In this document: positions 7,787-15,819 of the stretch, in pieces | How positions within the stretch are numbered: the stretch's first letter is position 1 | How the letters are laid out: each line of letters opens with the position of its first letter | Assembly (NCBI RefSeq): GCF_008365295.1 | Contig: NZ_CP043505.1 | Location: 3,038,001-3,102,000, forward strand | DNA length: 64,000 nucleotides | Origin: Agromyces intestinalis | Lineage (GTDB): Bacteria; Actinomycetota; Actinomycetes; Actinomycetales; Microbacteriaceae | Reading direction: 5' to 3' | Position numbers and translations under genes: made by a program | Notes under the pieces: model-generated | Databases searched by the model: none | What the model saw: only the letters and a program-made list of their open reading frames with translations | What the model was told of the DNA's origin: nothing

Positions 7787-8617
7787 ATGATCATCCTCGG
7801 AGCGACCCCGATCGGCAACCTCGGCGATGCGTCGGTGCGGCTTCGGCAGGCCCTCGAGGACGCCGGCACCGTGGCATCCGAGGACACCCGCGTGACGCAG
7901 CGTCTGCTGGCGGGGCTCGGCATCGCGAACCGGCCGCGCCTCATCGCGCTGCACGAGCACAACGAGCGGCAGCGGGCGGCCGAGCTGGTCGAGCTCGCGC
8001 GCGATGCCGACCTGCTCATGCTCACCGACGCGGGCATGCCGACGGTCTCGGATCCTGGCTTCCCGCTCGTGCAGGCGGCGGTCGCCGCGGGCGTCGAGGT
8101 GACCTGCATCCCCGGGCCGAGCGCGCCGGTGACCGCGCTCGCCCTGTCGGGGCTGCCCACCGACCGGTTCGCGTTCGAGGGGTTCCTGCCGCGCAAGGCG
8201 GGCGAGCGCACGCGCTGCCTCGCGGAGCTGGCGACCGACCGACGGACGCTCATCTTCTTCGAGGCGCCGAGCCGGCTCGCCGTGTCATTGGCCGCGCTCG
8301 CCGAGGCGTTCGGCGCCGACCGCCCCGCCGCGGTGTGCCGCGAGCTGACGAAGCTGCATGAAGAGGTGCGCCGCGGGCCGCTCGGCGAACTCGCCGGGTG
8401 GGCCGAGGGCGGGGTGCGCGGCGAGATCTGCATCGTCGTGGGCGGGGCGCCCGAGCCCGTCTCCGATCCGGCGTCGGCGCTCGCGCGCGTGCTCGAGCTC
8501 GAGGCATCCGGGGTGCGGCTGAAGGATGCCGCGGCCGACGTCGCGGCGGCCACCGGCGTCAGCCGCCGCGAACTGTACGAGGCTGCGCTCGCCGCTCGGA
8601 AGCCGCACGCGCACTGA
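7787..8617 (+). CDS. rsmI: 16S rRNA (cytidine-1402-2'-O)-methyltransferase RsmI
   Basis: The 276-residue tetrapyrrole-methylase-fold enzyme 2'-O-methylates C1402 in the decoding centre of 16S rRNA, using SAM. It shows the family signatures LGATPIGNLGDASVR at the N-terminus, EDTRVTQRLL near residue 33, LLMLTDAGMPTVSDPG near 80 and the GPSAPVTALALSGLPTDRFAFEGFLPRK stretch from about residue 110. The C-terminal region carries the short helical domain typical of RsmI. Start by ATG at 7787, leaderless by the CAGACT box. The downstream neighbour with metG, tatD and rsmA gives a cluster of translation-related functions. Confidence 0.93.
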   Translation: MIILGATPIGNLGDASVRLRQALEDAGTVASEDTRVTQRLLAGLGIANRPRLIALHEHNERQRAAELVELARDADLLMLTDAGMPTVSDPGFPLVQAAVAAGVEVTCIPGPSAPVTALALSGLPTDRFAFEGFLPRKAGERTRCLAELATDRRTLIFFEAPSRLAVSLAALAEAFGADRPAAVCRELTKLHEEVRRGPLGELAGWAEGGVRGEICIVVGGAPEPVSDPASALARVLELEASGVRLKDAAADVAAATGVSRRELYEAALAARKPHAH

Positions 8618-8664
8618 CCCCGTGCCGTGTCCACCCCCTGCCGCATCGGTCACGGAGGAGGACA

Positions 8665-8718
8665 ATGGAGGTGCGCGTCGAAGCGCCGGCTTCGCCGCGT
8701 GCCGGAGGTGCGAGATGA
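8665..8718 (+). CDS. Possible 17-codon upstream ORF coupled to the next gene
   Basis: A strong ribosome site, GGAGGAGG, precedes an ATG at 8665. The frame encodes MEVRVEAPASPRAGGAR and stops with TGA at 8716-8718, overlapping the ATG of the downstream oxidoreductase at 8715 by 4 bp. Its own 3' part contains the GGAGGTG ribosome site of that gene. It may be a leader peptide that couples translation, or chance. No homologue is known to me. Confidence 0.3.
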   Translation: MEVRVEAPASPRAGGAR

Positions 8719-9800
8719 GCCACGCAGTGCGCTATTCGAGCTTCGGGGCACCCGAGGTGCTCGAGGTCGTCGAGGTGGACACGCCCGAACCGGGTGCCGG
8801 TGAGGTCGTCGTCGAGGTGTTCGCGTCGGGCATCAACCCGGCCGAGAGCGTCGCGCGCCGCGGCGAGGCGCCCGAGGGGCGGCTGCCCGACCTGCCGGCG
8901 CGATCGGGTCGCGAGTTCGCCGGCGTGGTCGTCGCGGTCGGCGACGGGGTCGACCGGGTCGCGCGCGGCGACGAGGTGATCGGCATCGTCGACGCGGGCG
9001 CGCACGCCACCCACGTCGTCGCCCCGGCCGAGGTGCTCGTGCACCGGCCGGTCGAGGTTCCGTGGGAGGTCGCCGCGGCGTTGCCGGTCGCGGGCACCAC
9101 GGCCTGGCAGGCGGTCGAGTCGCTCGGACTGGGCGACCGCGACACGGTCGTCGTGACCGCGGCGGCGGGCGGGGTCGGATGCCTCGCGGCGCAGTTCGCC
9201 CGACTGCACGGCGCGACCGTCGTGGGCGTCACGGCCGATTCGCGGTTCGACTTCCTGCGGCAGTTCGGGGTGATTCCGGTCGGCTACGGGCACGGCCTCG
9301 CCGAGCGGGTGCGGGCGGCGGCGGCCGGGCCGGTGACGGCGTTCCTCGACTTCCTGGGCGGCGAGGCCGACGCGGCCGCAGAGCTCGGGGTCGCCCCGTC
9401 ACGGGTGCTGACGACCCTCGACCACGCCGCCGTCGAGGGCGGTCGTGCGTCGATCATCGAGCCCGGCGACCGGGTCGCGCTCGCGCGCGTGGCGCGGGCG
9501 ATCGCCGACCACCGCGTGCGCCTGCCGATCGCCGACATCGTGCCGCTCGACCACGTCGCCGATGCCTACCGCACCCTCGACCGCCGCGACGCTCCGGGCA
9601 AGATCGTGCTCGGCATGCGGGTCGTCGATTACCCCGCGCAGCGCTCGCACGAACCCGATCTGAAGGAGCAGGATGTCACGCTGGGCGTGCCGACCCCGCA
9701 CGAGCACATGGAGGTGACCGAGCAGGTGCCCGCCGCGATCGCCGATGGCAGCGTGCGTCGCCGGCACCGGGAGGAGCGCGCCTCCAACGACTCGGAGTAA
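8715..9800 (+). CDS. Zinc-independent medium-chain oxidoreductase (quinone oxidoreductase type) 3
   Basis: The 361-residue protein has a GroES-like N-terminal domain (MSHAVRYSSFGAPEVLE) and a Rossmann domain with VTAAAGGVGCLAAQFA near residues 150-165, without zinc ligands. It resembles the NADPH:quinone reductase group. The C-terminal 45 residues (after about 315) are hydrophilic and longer than usual, ending RRRHREERASNDSE; I cannot say what this tail does. ATG at 8715 has GGAGGTG five bases upstream. It lies between rsmI and metG, which are normally closer neighbours, so it looks like an insertion into a conserved block. Confidence 0.82.
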   Translation: MSHAVRYSSFGAPEVLEVVEVDTPEPGAGEVVVEVFASGINPAESVARRGEAPEGRLPDLPARSGREFAGVVVAVGDGVDRVARGDEVIGIVDAGAHATHVVAPAEVLVHRPVEVPWEVAAALPVAGTTAWQAVESLGLGDRDTVVVTAAAGGVGCLAAQFARLHGATVVGVTADSRFDFLRQFGVIPVGYGHGLAERVRAAAAGPVTAFLDFLGGEADAAAELGVAPSRVLTTLDHAAVEGGRASIIEPGDRVALARVARAIADHRVRLPIADIVPLDHVADAYRTLDRRDAPGKIVLGMRVVDYPAQRSHEPDLKEQDVTLGVPTPHEHMEVTEQVPAAIADGSVRRRHREERASNDSE

Positions 9801-9818
9801 CAGGCATCCGCCCGCCTT

Positions 9819-9824
9819 TAGAAT
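9819..9824 (+). promoter_or_regulatory. -10 box of a leaderless promoter for metG
   Basis: TAGAAT is followed by exactly six bases and the metG ATG at 9831. It lies just after the stop of the preceding gene. Confidence 0.6.
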
Positions 9825-9830
9825 GTAGGG

Positions 9831-11390
9831 ATGCCCGACGGCCGCTCGTTCTACATCACCACGCCCATCTTCTACGTCAACGACGTGCCCCACATCGGCC
9901 ACGCGTACACCGAGGTGGCCGCCGACGTGCTCGCGCGCTGGCACCGCCAGGCCGGCGAGGACGCGTGGATGCTCACCGGCACCGACGAGCACGGGCAGAA
10001 GATCCTGCGCACGGCGACGGCCAACGACGTGACCCCGAAGCAGTGGGCCGACCAGCTCGTCGCCGACGCGTGGAAGCCGCTGCTCGAGACGATCGACATC
10101 GCCAACGACGACTTCATCCGCACCACCGACGAGCGTCACGAGCAGAACGTGCAGAAGTTCCTGCAGAAGCTCTACGACGACGGGCACATCTACACCGGCG
10201 AGTACGAGGGCTACTACTGCGTGGGCTGCGAGGAGTACAAGACCGAGGCGCAGCTCGAGCCCGGCACCGGTGAGTACGAGGGCCAGCCCGTGTGCACGAT
10301 CCACTCGAAGCCCGTCGAGCTGCTGCACGAGAAGAACTACTTCTTCCGCATGTCGGCGTTCGCCGACCGGCTGCTCGCGCTCTACGATGAGCGGCCCGAA
10401 TTCGTGCAGCCCGAGTCGGCGCGCAACGAGGTCGTCTCGTTCGTCAAGCAGGGCCTCGACGACCTGTCGATCTCGCGATCGACGTTCGACTGGGGCGTGA
10501 AGGTGCCGTGGGACGACTCGCACGTGGTCTACGTGTGGTTCGACGCGCTGCTCAACTACATCACCGCGGTCGGCTACGGCCAAGACGATGAGGAGTTCCG
10601 CCGCCGCTGGCCCGCCCAGCACCTGGTCGGCAAGGACATCCTGCGGTTCCACGCGGTGATCTGGCCGGCGATGCTCATGGCTGCGGGCCTCGAGGTGCCG
10701 CGCGGCGTGTTCGGCCACGGCTGGCTGCTGGTCGGCGGCGAGAAGATGTCGAAGTCGAAGCTCACCGGCATCGCGCCGTCGCAGATCACCGACACGTTCG
10801 GCTCCGACGCGTTCCGCTACTACTTCCTGCGGGCGATCTCGTTCGGCCAGGACGGCTCGTTCTCGTGGGAGGACATGGCCGCCCGCTACCAGGCCGAGCT
10901 CGCGAACGGGTTCGGCAACCTCGCGTCGCGCGTGATCGCGATGATCACCCGCTACTGTGACGGCGTCGTGCCGTCGGCGAGCGCGCCCGCGCCCGCCGAC
11001 CACGAGATCGCGAGTATCGAACGACGGGTGACGGATGCCTCATGGCAGGCGATCGACCGCCTCGCCATCCACGAGGCGATCGCGGCCGTATGGGAGCTCG
11101 TCGACGCACTGAACGGGTACCTCACCGTGCAGGAGCCGTGGACGCTCGCGAAGGACCCGGCGAACCGCGAACGGCTCGAGAACGTGCTCGCAACGGCCTA
11201 CCACGGGCTCGGTACGCTCGCCGTGCTGCTCTCGCCGGTGCTGCCGAAGGCGACCGCGAAGCTGTGGACCGCGCTCGGCGCGCCCGGCACGGTGCAGGGC
11301 CAGCGCATCGATCGCGCGTACGAGGCGACGCTCGGCGACCGGGTCGCGCCGCTCGAGGCGCTGTTCCCCCGCGTGGAGACCTCGGAGTGA
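9831..11390 (+). CDS. metG: Methionyl-tRNA synthetase
   Basis: The 519-residue class I synthetase charges tRNA-Met with methionine in the cytoplasm. The HIGH motif reads PHIGH (residues 20-24) and the KMSKS motif is exact at residues 305-309. The connective domain carries one zinc-knuckle-like set, YYCVGCEEY followed by PVCTIH. There is no C-terminal tRNA-binding EMAP-like domain, so it is the short form usual in actinobacteria. The start is fixed by a leaderless TAGAAT promoter. The tatD GTG overlaps the stop (GTGA). Confidence 0.96.
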   Translation: MPDGRSFYITTPIFYVNDVPHIGHAYTEVAADVLARWHRQAGEDAWMLTGTDEHGQKILRTATANDVTPKQWADQLVADAWKPLLETIDIANDDFIRTTDERHEQNVQKFLQKLYDDGHIYTGEYEGYYCVGCEEYKTEAQLEPGTGEYEGQPVCTIHSKPVELLHEKNYFFRMSAFADRLLALYDERPEFVQPESARNEVVSFVKQGLDDLSISRSTFDWGVKVPWDDSHVVYVWFDALLNYITAVGYGQDDEEFRRRWPAQHLVGKDILRFHAVIWPAMLMAAGLEVPRGVFGHGWLLVGGEKMSKSKLTGIAPSQITDTFGSDAFRYYFLRAISFGQDGSFSWEDMAARYQAELANGFGNLASRVIAMITRYCDGVVPSASAPAPADHEIASIERRVTDASWQAIDRLAIHEAIAAVWELVDALNGYLTVQEPWTLAKDPANRERLENVLATAYHGLGTLAVLLSPVLPKATAKLWTALGAPGTVQGQRIDRAYEATLGDRVAPLEALFPRVETSE

Positions 11391-12271
11391 CCGACGGGAG
11401 CGGCTACCCGCCGGTACCGGAGCCGCCGCTGCCCGTACCGGTCTACGACAACCACACGCACCTCGAGTTCGACGACCGGCACGACGGGCGGGCGCTGCCG
11501 TTGAGCGTCGCCGAGCACCTCGATCGGGCCGAGCGGGCGGGTATCGCGGGCGTGGTGCAGGTCGGCACCGATGTCGCCACCAGCCGGTGGTCGGCCGAGG
11601 CGGCGGCCCGCGACATCCGGCTGCTCGCCGCGGTCGCGCTGCACCCGAACGAGGCGCCCGAGCTCGAGGCATCCGGCGATCTCGACGACGCGCTCGCCGC
11701 CATCGACGAACTGGCCGCCCGGCCGCGCGTGCGCGCGGTCGGCGAGACCGGCCTCGACTTCTACCGCACCGACGAGCAGGGCCGGCCCGCGCAGTTCCGC
11801 TCGTTCGAGGCGCACATCGACATCGCGAAGCGCCATGGTCTGGCGCTGCAGATCCACGACCGCGACGCGCACGACGACGTGGTCGCGACGCTCCGGCGGG
11901 TCGGCGCACCCGAGCGCACCGTGTTCCACTGCTTCTCGGGCGGCGACGAGCTGGCCCGTACCGCGGCCGACGCCGGCTGGTACTGCTCGTTCGCGGGCAA
12001 CGTGACGTTCAAGAACGCCGACAACCTGCGCGAGGCGCTGCGGGTGCTGCCGCGCGAGCTGATCGTGGTCGAGACGGATGCCCCGTACCTGACGCCGGTG
12101 CCCCTTCGCGGGCGCCCCAACGCTCCGTACCTGGTGCCGCACACGGTGCGGTTCATGGCCGAACTGCTCGGCACCGACCTCGCCGAACTGTGCGCGCAGC
12201 TCGCGTCGAACACGGTGCGGGCGTACGGCTCATGGCAGGATGAGCCCGTGACCACTGGGGGCGGGAGCTGA
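11387..12271 (+). CDS. tatD: TatD family metal-dependent DNase
   Basis: The 294-residue protein is a TIM-barrel amidohydrolase-type nuclease with 3'-5' exonuclease activity in studied members. Metal ligands are visible as HTH (residues 23-25), the Glu in GETGLDFYR, the His in [10 protein letters not shown], the His in FHCFSGG and the Asp in ETDAPYL. An extra Pro-rich segment precedes the first ligand motif. GTG at 11387 overlaps the metG stop, indicating coupling. The metG-tatD-rsmA order is conserved in many Gram-positive bacteria. Confidence 0.93.
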   Translation: MTDGSGYPPVPEPPLPVPVYDNHTHLEFDDRHDGRALPLSVAEHLDRAERAGIAGVVQVGTDVATSRWSAEAAARDIRLLAAVALHPNEAPELEASGDLDDALAAIDELAARPRVRAVGETGLDFYRTDEQGRPAQFRSFEAHIDIAKRHGLALQIHDRDAHDDVVATLRRVGAPERTVFHCFSGGDELARTAADAGWYCSFAGNVTFKNADNLREALRVLPRELIVVETDAPYLTPVPLRGRPNAPYLVPHTVRFMAELLGTDLAELCAQLASNTVRAYGSWQDEPVTTGGGS

Positions 12272-12273
12272 TC

Positions 12274-13194
12274 GTGCATCGGCACGAGGGCGACGGGGCG
12301 CCGGCCAGACCCCGGCTGCTGGGGCCGGCCGAGATCCGCGATCTCGCCCAGATCCTCGGCGTGACGCCGACGAAGAAGCTCGGCCAGAACTTCGTGCACG
12401 ACGCCAACACGGTGCGGCGCATCGTGCAGACCGCGGGCGTCGAGGCCGGCGAGACCGTGCTGGAGATCGGCCCGGGGCTCGGGTCGTTGACGCTCGGCCT
12501 GCTCGAGACGGGCGCGTCGGTGGTCGCCGTCGAGATCGACGGGCGGCTCGCCGAGCAGCTGCCGCACACCGCGACCCTCATGCAGCCCGGCGCGGCCCTC
12601 ACCGTCGTGCACGACGACGCGCTTCGGGTCACCGAGCTGCCGGGCGAGCCGCCCGTCAGGCTCGTCGCCAACCTGCCGTACAACGTGTCGGTGCCCGTGC
12701 TGCTGCACCTGCTCGAGCATGTGCCGTCGATCGAGTCGGGCATCGTCATGGTGCAGGCCGAAGTCGGGCACCGTCTCGCGGCGGGTCCGGGTTCGAAGGT
12801 CTACGGGGCGCCGAGCGTCAAGGCCGCGTGGTACGGCGACTGGCGCATCGCGGGCCAGGTCTCGCGGCTCGTCTTCTGGCCGGTGCCGAACGTCGACTCA
12901 GTGCTCGTCGGATTCTCGCGCCGCGGAGCGCCCGGCGATCCGCCCGGAACCGAGGCCGAGCGGCGGGCGACCTTCGAGATCGTCGATGCGGCGTTCCAGC
13001 AGCGACGCAAGATGCTGCGCCAGGCCCTCTCGGGCGTGCTCGGCGGATCGGCCGCCGAGGCGTCCGCGGTGCTCGAGCGAGCCGGTGTCGACCCGCAGGC
13101 CCGCGGCGAGCAGCTCGGCGTCGACGACTTCCTCCGCATCGCGCGCGCCCTGCACACCCGGCTCGATCGTCTCGGACCGCGACCGGTCGGTTAG
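12274..13194 (+). CDS. rsmA: 16S rRNA (adenine-1518/1519-N6)-dimethyltransferase
   Basis: The 306-residue KsgA/Dim1-type enzyme dimethylates two adjacent adenines in helix 45 of 16S r[13 protein letters not shown] (about residues 34-43), the SAM-binding [13 protein letters not shown] (about 64-76) and the catalytic [11 protein letters not shown] (near 135) are all present. It begins with GTG two bases after the tatD stop; no other start lies at the right distance from the KLGQNF motif. Its stop codon TAG is also the first three bases of the -10 box for ispE. Confidence 0.95.
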   Translation: MHRHEGDGAPARPRLLGPAEIRDLAQILGVTPTKKLGQNFVHDANTVRRIVQTAGVEAGETVLEIGPGLGSLTLGLLETGASVVAVEIDGRLAEQLPHTATLMQPGAALTVVHDDALRVTELPGEPPVRLVANLPYNVSVPVLLHLLEHVPSIESGIVMVQAEVGHRLAAGPGSKVYGAPSVKAAWYGDWRIAGQVSRLVFWPVPNVDSVLVGFSRRGAPGDPPGTEAERRATFEIVDAAFQQRRKMLRQALSGVLGGSAAEASAVLERAGVDPQARGEQLGVDDFLRIARALHTRLDRLGPRPVG

Positions 13195-13197
13195 CGT
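13192..13197 (+). promoter_or_regulatory. -10 box of a leaderless promoter for ispE
   Basis: TAGCGT overlaps the rsmA stop codon and is followed by six bases and the ispE ATG. ispE may therefore be transcribed both from the upstream operon and alone. Confidence 0.5.
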
Positions 13198-13203
13198 GGA
13201 CGC

Positions 13204-14154
13204 ATGACGATCGCGGCGACCGACGAGGCGGTGCACGTCCGGGCGCCCGGCAAGATCAACCTCTTCATGCGCGTCGGCGAGCTGGACGCCGACGGCTACC
13301 ATGACGTGGCCACCGCGTACCAGGCGGTCTCGCTCTACGAGGATCTGCGGGCGTGGCCGTCCGACGAATTCACCGTCGCGTTCACCGGCTCGGTCGACAC
13401 CACGGGTCTGCCCGCCGACCGCACGAACCTCGCGATCCGCGCGGCGCGGCTGCTCGCGCGCACGGCCGGCGTGCCGGGCGGGGTGCACCTCGAGATCGAC
13501 AAGCACGTCCCGATCGCGGGCGGCATGGGCGGGGGCTCGGCGGATGCCGCGGCCGCCCTCGTGGCGTGCGACGCCCTGTGGGGCACGGCGCTCTCGAAGG
13601 ACGACCTGCACGCGATGGCGGCCGAGCTCGGCGCCGACGTGCCGTTCGCCCTCACCGGCGGCACCGCGATCGGCACGGGCCGCGGCGATCGGCTGAGCCC
13701 TGCGCTGGCGACCGGATCGTTCCACTGGGTACTGGTGGTCGCCGACCACGGCCTGTCGACGCCCGCCGTGTACGCCGAGCTCGATCGCATCCGCGAGGAG
13801 CAGCTCGGCACCGGTCGACGCGGACCGGCCGCGGCTCCGGCCGGCTCGCCGGTCGTCGACCCCGAGGTGCTGCACGCACTGCGCGCCGGCGACCCCGAGC
13901 TGCTCGCGCGTGCGGTGCGCAACGACCTGCAGCATGCCGCGCTGCGGCTGGCGCCCGACCTGGCCGAGCTCCTCGACCTCGGCGTCTCGCTCGGAGCGCT
14001 GAGCGGCCTCGTGTCGGGGTCGGGCCCCACCGTGGCGTTCCTCACCGAGAGCGCCGAGTCGGCCATCGAGCTGCAGGTCGCGCTGTCGGCCGCGCGGCGC
14101 ACCGCGCTGCACGTGCACGGCCCGGTCGGCGGCACCCGCATCGTGCACGGCTGA
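13204..14154 (+). CDS. ispE: 4-diphosphocytidyl-2-C-methyl-D-erythritol kinase
   Basis: The 316-residue GHMP-superfamily kinase phosphorylates CDP-methylerythritol in the MEP pathway of isoprenoid precursors. [12 protein letters not shown] lies at the N-terminus, the ATP-binding GHMP loop reads [17 protein letters not shown] (about residues 102-118) and [13 protein letters not shown] is the C-terminal motif 3. Length is normal. ATG at 13204 follows a leaderless -10 box. The rsmA-ispE neighbourhood is widely conserved. It converges on the SLC13 permease. Confidence 0.95.
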   Translation: MTIAATDEAVHVRAPGKINLFMRVGELDADGYHDVATAYQAVSLYEDLRAWPSDEFTVAFTGSVDTTGLPADRTNLAIRAARLLARTAGVPGGVHLEIDKHVPIAGGMGGGSADAAAALVACDALWGTALSKDDLHAMAAELGADVPFALTGGTAIGTGRGDRLSPALATGSFHWVLVVADHGLSTPAVYAELDRIREEQLGTGRRGPAAAPAGSPVVDPEVLHALRAGDPELLARAVRNDLQHAALRLAPDLAELLDLGVSLGALSGLVSGSGPTVAFLTESAESAIELQVALSAARRTALHVHGPVGGTRIVHG

Positions 14155-14161
14155 GGCGTGC

Positions 14162-14199
14162 GCTCAGCACGGCCAGATCCAGCTCAGAACGGCCAGATC
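14162..14199. repeat. Duplicated 18-bp end of the SLC13 gene
   Basis: GCTCAGCACGGCCAGATC (14162-14179) and GCTCAGAACGGCCAGATC (14182-14199) differ at one position, with a period of 20 bp. The second copy encodes the last codons and stop of the minus-strand SLC13 gene; the first copy lies just beyond the stop. Confidence 0.75.
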
Positions 14200-15773
14200 A
14201 ACGGCACGACCAGCACCGCGAACGCGATGAACACGATCGCGAGCGGCAGGCCGAGCCGCCAGTAGTCACCGAACCGATAGCCGCCCGGCTGCATCACCAT
14301 GAGGTTCACGGGCGTGGCGATCGGGGTGAGGAAGGCGGCCGCGCCGGCGACAGTGAGCGCCATCATGAACGGCTGCACGCTCACGTCGAGCATCGCCGAG
14401 ACCGAGACGGCGATCGGGGCGACGACGAGCACGGTCGCGACGTTCGAGATGAACTGTCCGAGGGCGACGGTCACGACGCACAGCACGAGCAGGACGAGGT
14501 GCGGGGATGCCCCGCCGGTCATGGCGACCGCGAGGTCGGCGAACCACTCCGCCGCACCGGTCGACACGATCGCCGTCGACAGCGGGATCATGCCGGCGAT
14601 CAGCACGACCGTGGTCCACGAGATCGATCGGTACACCTGGGGAACGCTGAGCACGCCAGTGAGCACGAGCGCGCCCGCCGCGGCGAGCCCGGCGACGGCC
14701 GGCGGCACGAGCCCGGTCGCCAGCAGCACGACCATGGCCGCGAGGATGATCACCGAACGCCACGCGCCGCGGCTGAACGGCACCCCGCGCTGCAGCGTGC
14801 CCGGCGCGCTCACCGCGATCACCTCGGGCGACTGCACGTAGCGCTCGAGTGCGGGCCACGGCCCCTGCACGAGCACGGCGTCACCCGCGCGCAGCGTGAG
14901 GTAACCCGCGGGGTCGGCCTGGGTGGCATTCGGGCCGCCGTCGTCGCCACGGCGAACGGCGAGGATGAGCAGGTCCTCGCGGAGTGTGCGCATGCCCGCG
15001 CAGACGCGACGGCCGATGAGCGGCGAGCGCGGGGCGATGAGCACCTCGGTGACGCCCTCATCGGCCGTGAAGAGCGACGTGGTGTCGAGCGACACCGCGT
15101 ACTCGTCGCGGAATGTGCGAGCCGCCTCCTCGGTGTCGCGCGAGCCCTCGACGGTCGCGGGCCGGCGCTCGGGCAGCAGTCGGCCCCCGGCGAGCGCCAC
15201 GATCGCGGTCGTGCACAGCACGATCGGCACGCCGATGAGCGCGAACTCGAAGAACCCGAACGCCCGGCCGCCGGCCGCGACCGCGGTGTCGGACACGAGG
15301 GGGTTCACGGGCGTGCCGGCGAGCGTCAACAGCGACCCGGCGCTCGCCGCGAACGCCACCGGGATGAGCAGCCGCGACGGCACGATCTTCGCGCGCGCCG
15401 CGACCACGACGACGACGGGCAGGAGCGCCGCGACGGCCCCGTTGATGCTGATGAACGCGGCGAGCACGGCGACGATGAGCGCGATGACCGCGGTGAGCCG
15501 CCCGCGGCGCACGCCGGCGCGGCCGATCACCTGGCGGCCGACCCACGCGGTCACGCCGGTCGCGTCGAGCGCCTCGCTCACCACGAAGAGCGAGGCGATG
15601 AACAGCACGGTCGGGTCGCCGAAGCCTGCGAGCGCCTCGGGCAGCGTGAGCACGCCGGTCGCCCAGAGCGCGATCGCCACGCCGATCGCGACGATGCCGA
15701 TGGGCACGCGCCCCGAGACGAAGGCGACGATCGCGATGGCCAGGATCGCGAGGGTCGCGATGGCGGGATCCAT
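14184..15773 (-). CDS. SLC13/DASS family permease with TrkA-C-type domains
   Basis: The 529-residue protein is a divalent-anion symporter-type permease, with two blocks of membrane helices (about residues 1-200 and 335-529). The linker between them, about residues 205-330, contains stretches such as LIGRRVCAGMR, which resemble RCK/TrkA-C ligand-binding domains. The paired NPLVSD and ATPVNLMVM loops match the anion-binding hairpins of this family. Likely substrates are dicarboxylates or sulfate; which one cannot be decided. ATG at 15771-15773 has a leaderless TAGAGT box six bases upstream. It is divergent from the ABC-F gene. Confidence 0.85.
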   Translation of the reverse strand: MDPAIATLAILAIAIVAFVSGRVPIGIVAIGVAIALWATGVLTLPEALAGFGDPTVLFIASLFVVSEALDATGVTAWVGRQVIGRAGVRRGRLTAVIALIVAVLAAFISINGAVAALLPVVVVVAARAKIVPSRLLIPVAFAASAGSLLTLAGTPVNPLVSDTAVAAGGRAFGFFEFALIGVPIVLCTTAIVALAGGRLLPERRPATVEGSRDTEEAARTFRDEYAVSLDTTSLFTADEGVTEVLIAPRSPLIGRRVCAGMRTLREDLLILAVRRGDDGGPNATQADPAGYLTLRAGDAVLVQGPWPALERYVQSPEVIAVSAPGTLQRGVPFSRGAWRSVIILAAMVVLLATGLVPPAVAGLAAAGALVLTGVLSVPQVYRSISWTTVVLIAGMIPLSTAIVSTGAAEWFADLAVAMTGGASPHLVLLVLCVVTVALGQFISNVATVLVVAPIAVSVSAMLDVSVQPFMMALTVAGAAAFLTPIATPVNLMVMQPGGYRFGDYWRLGLPLAIVFIAFAVLVVPLIWPF

Positions 15774-15779
15774 TCCCCA

Positions 15780-15810
15780 ACTCTAGGGGCGGCATCGGCG
15801 CGGCTAGGCT
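15780..15810. promoter_or_regulatory. Divergent -10 boxes for the SLC13 and ABC-F genes
   Basis: TAGAGT on the minus strand (15780-15785) lies six bases from the SLC13 ATG. TAGGCT on the plus strand (15805-15810) lies nine bases from the ABC-F ATG. Confidence 0.5.
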
Positions 15811-15819
15811 CGACAGGAC

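Noticed and set aside
8398..8718. Protein gene in the frame that ends at 8718.
   Set aside because: Most of it overlaps rsmI in another frame; only the final 17 codons with their own ribosome site are worth noting.
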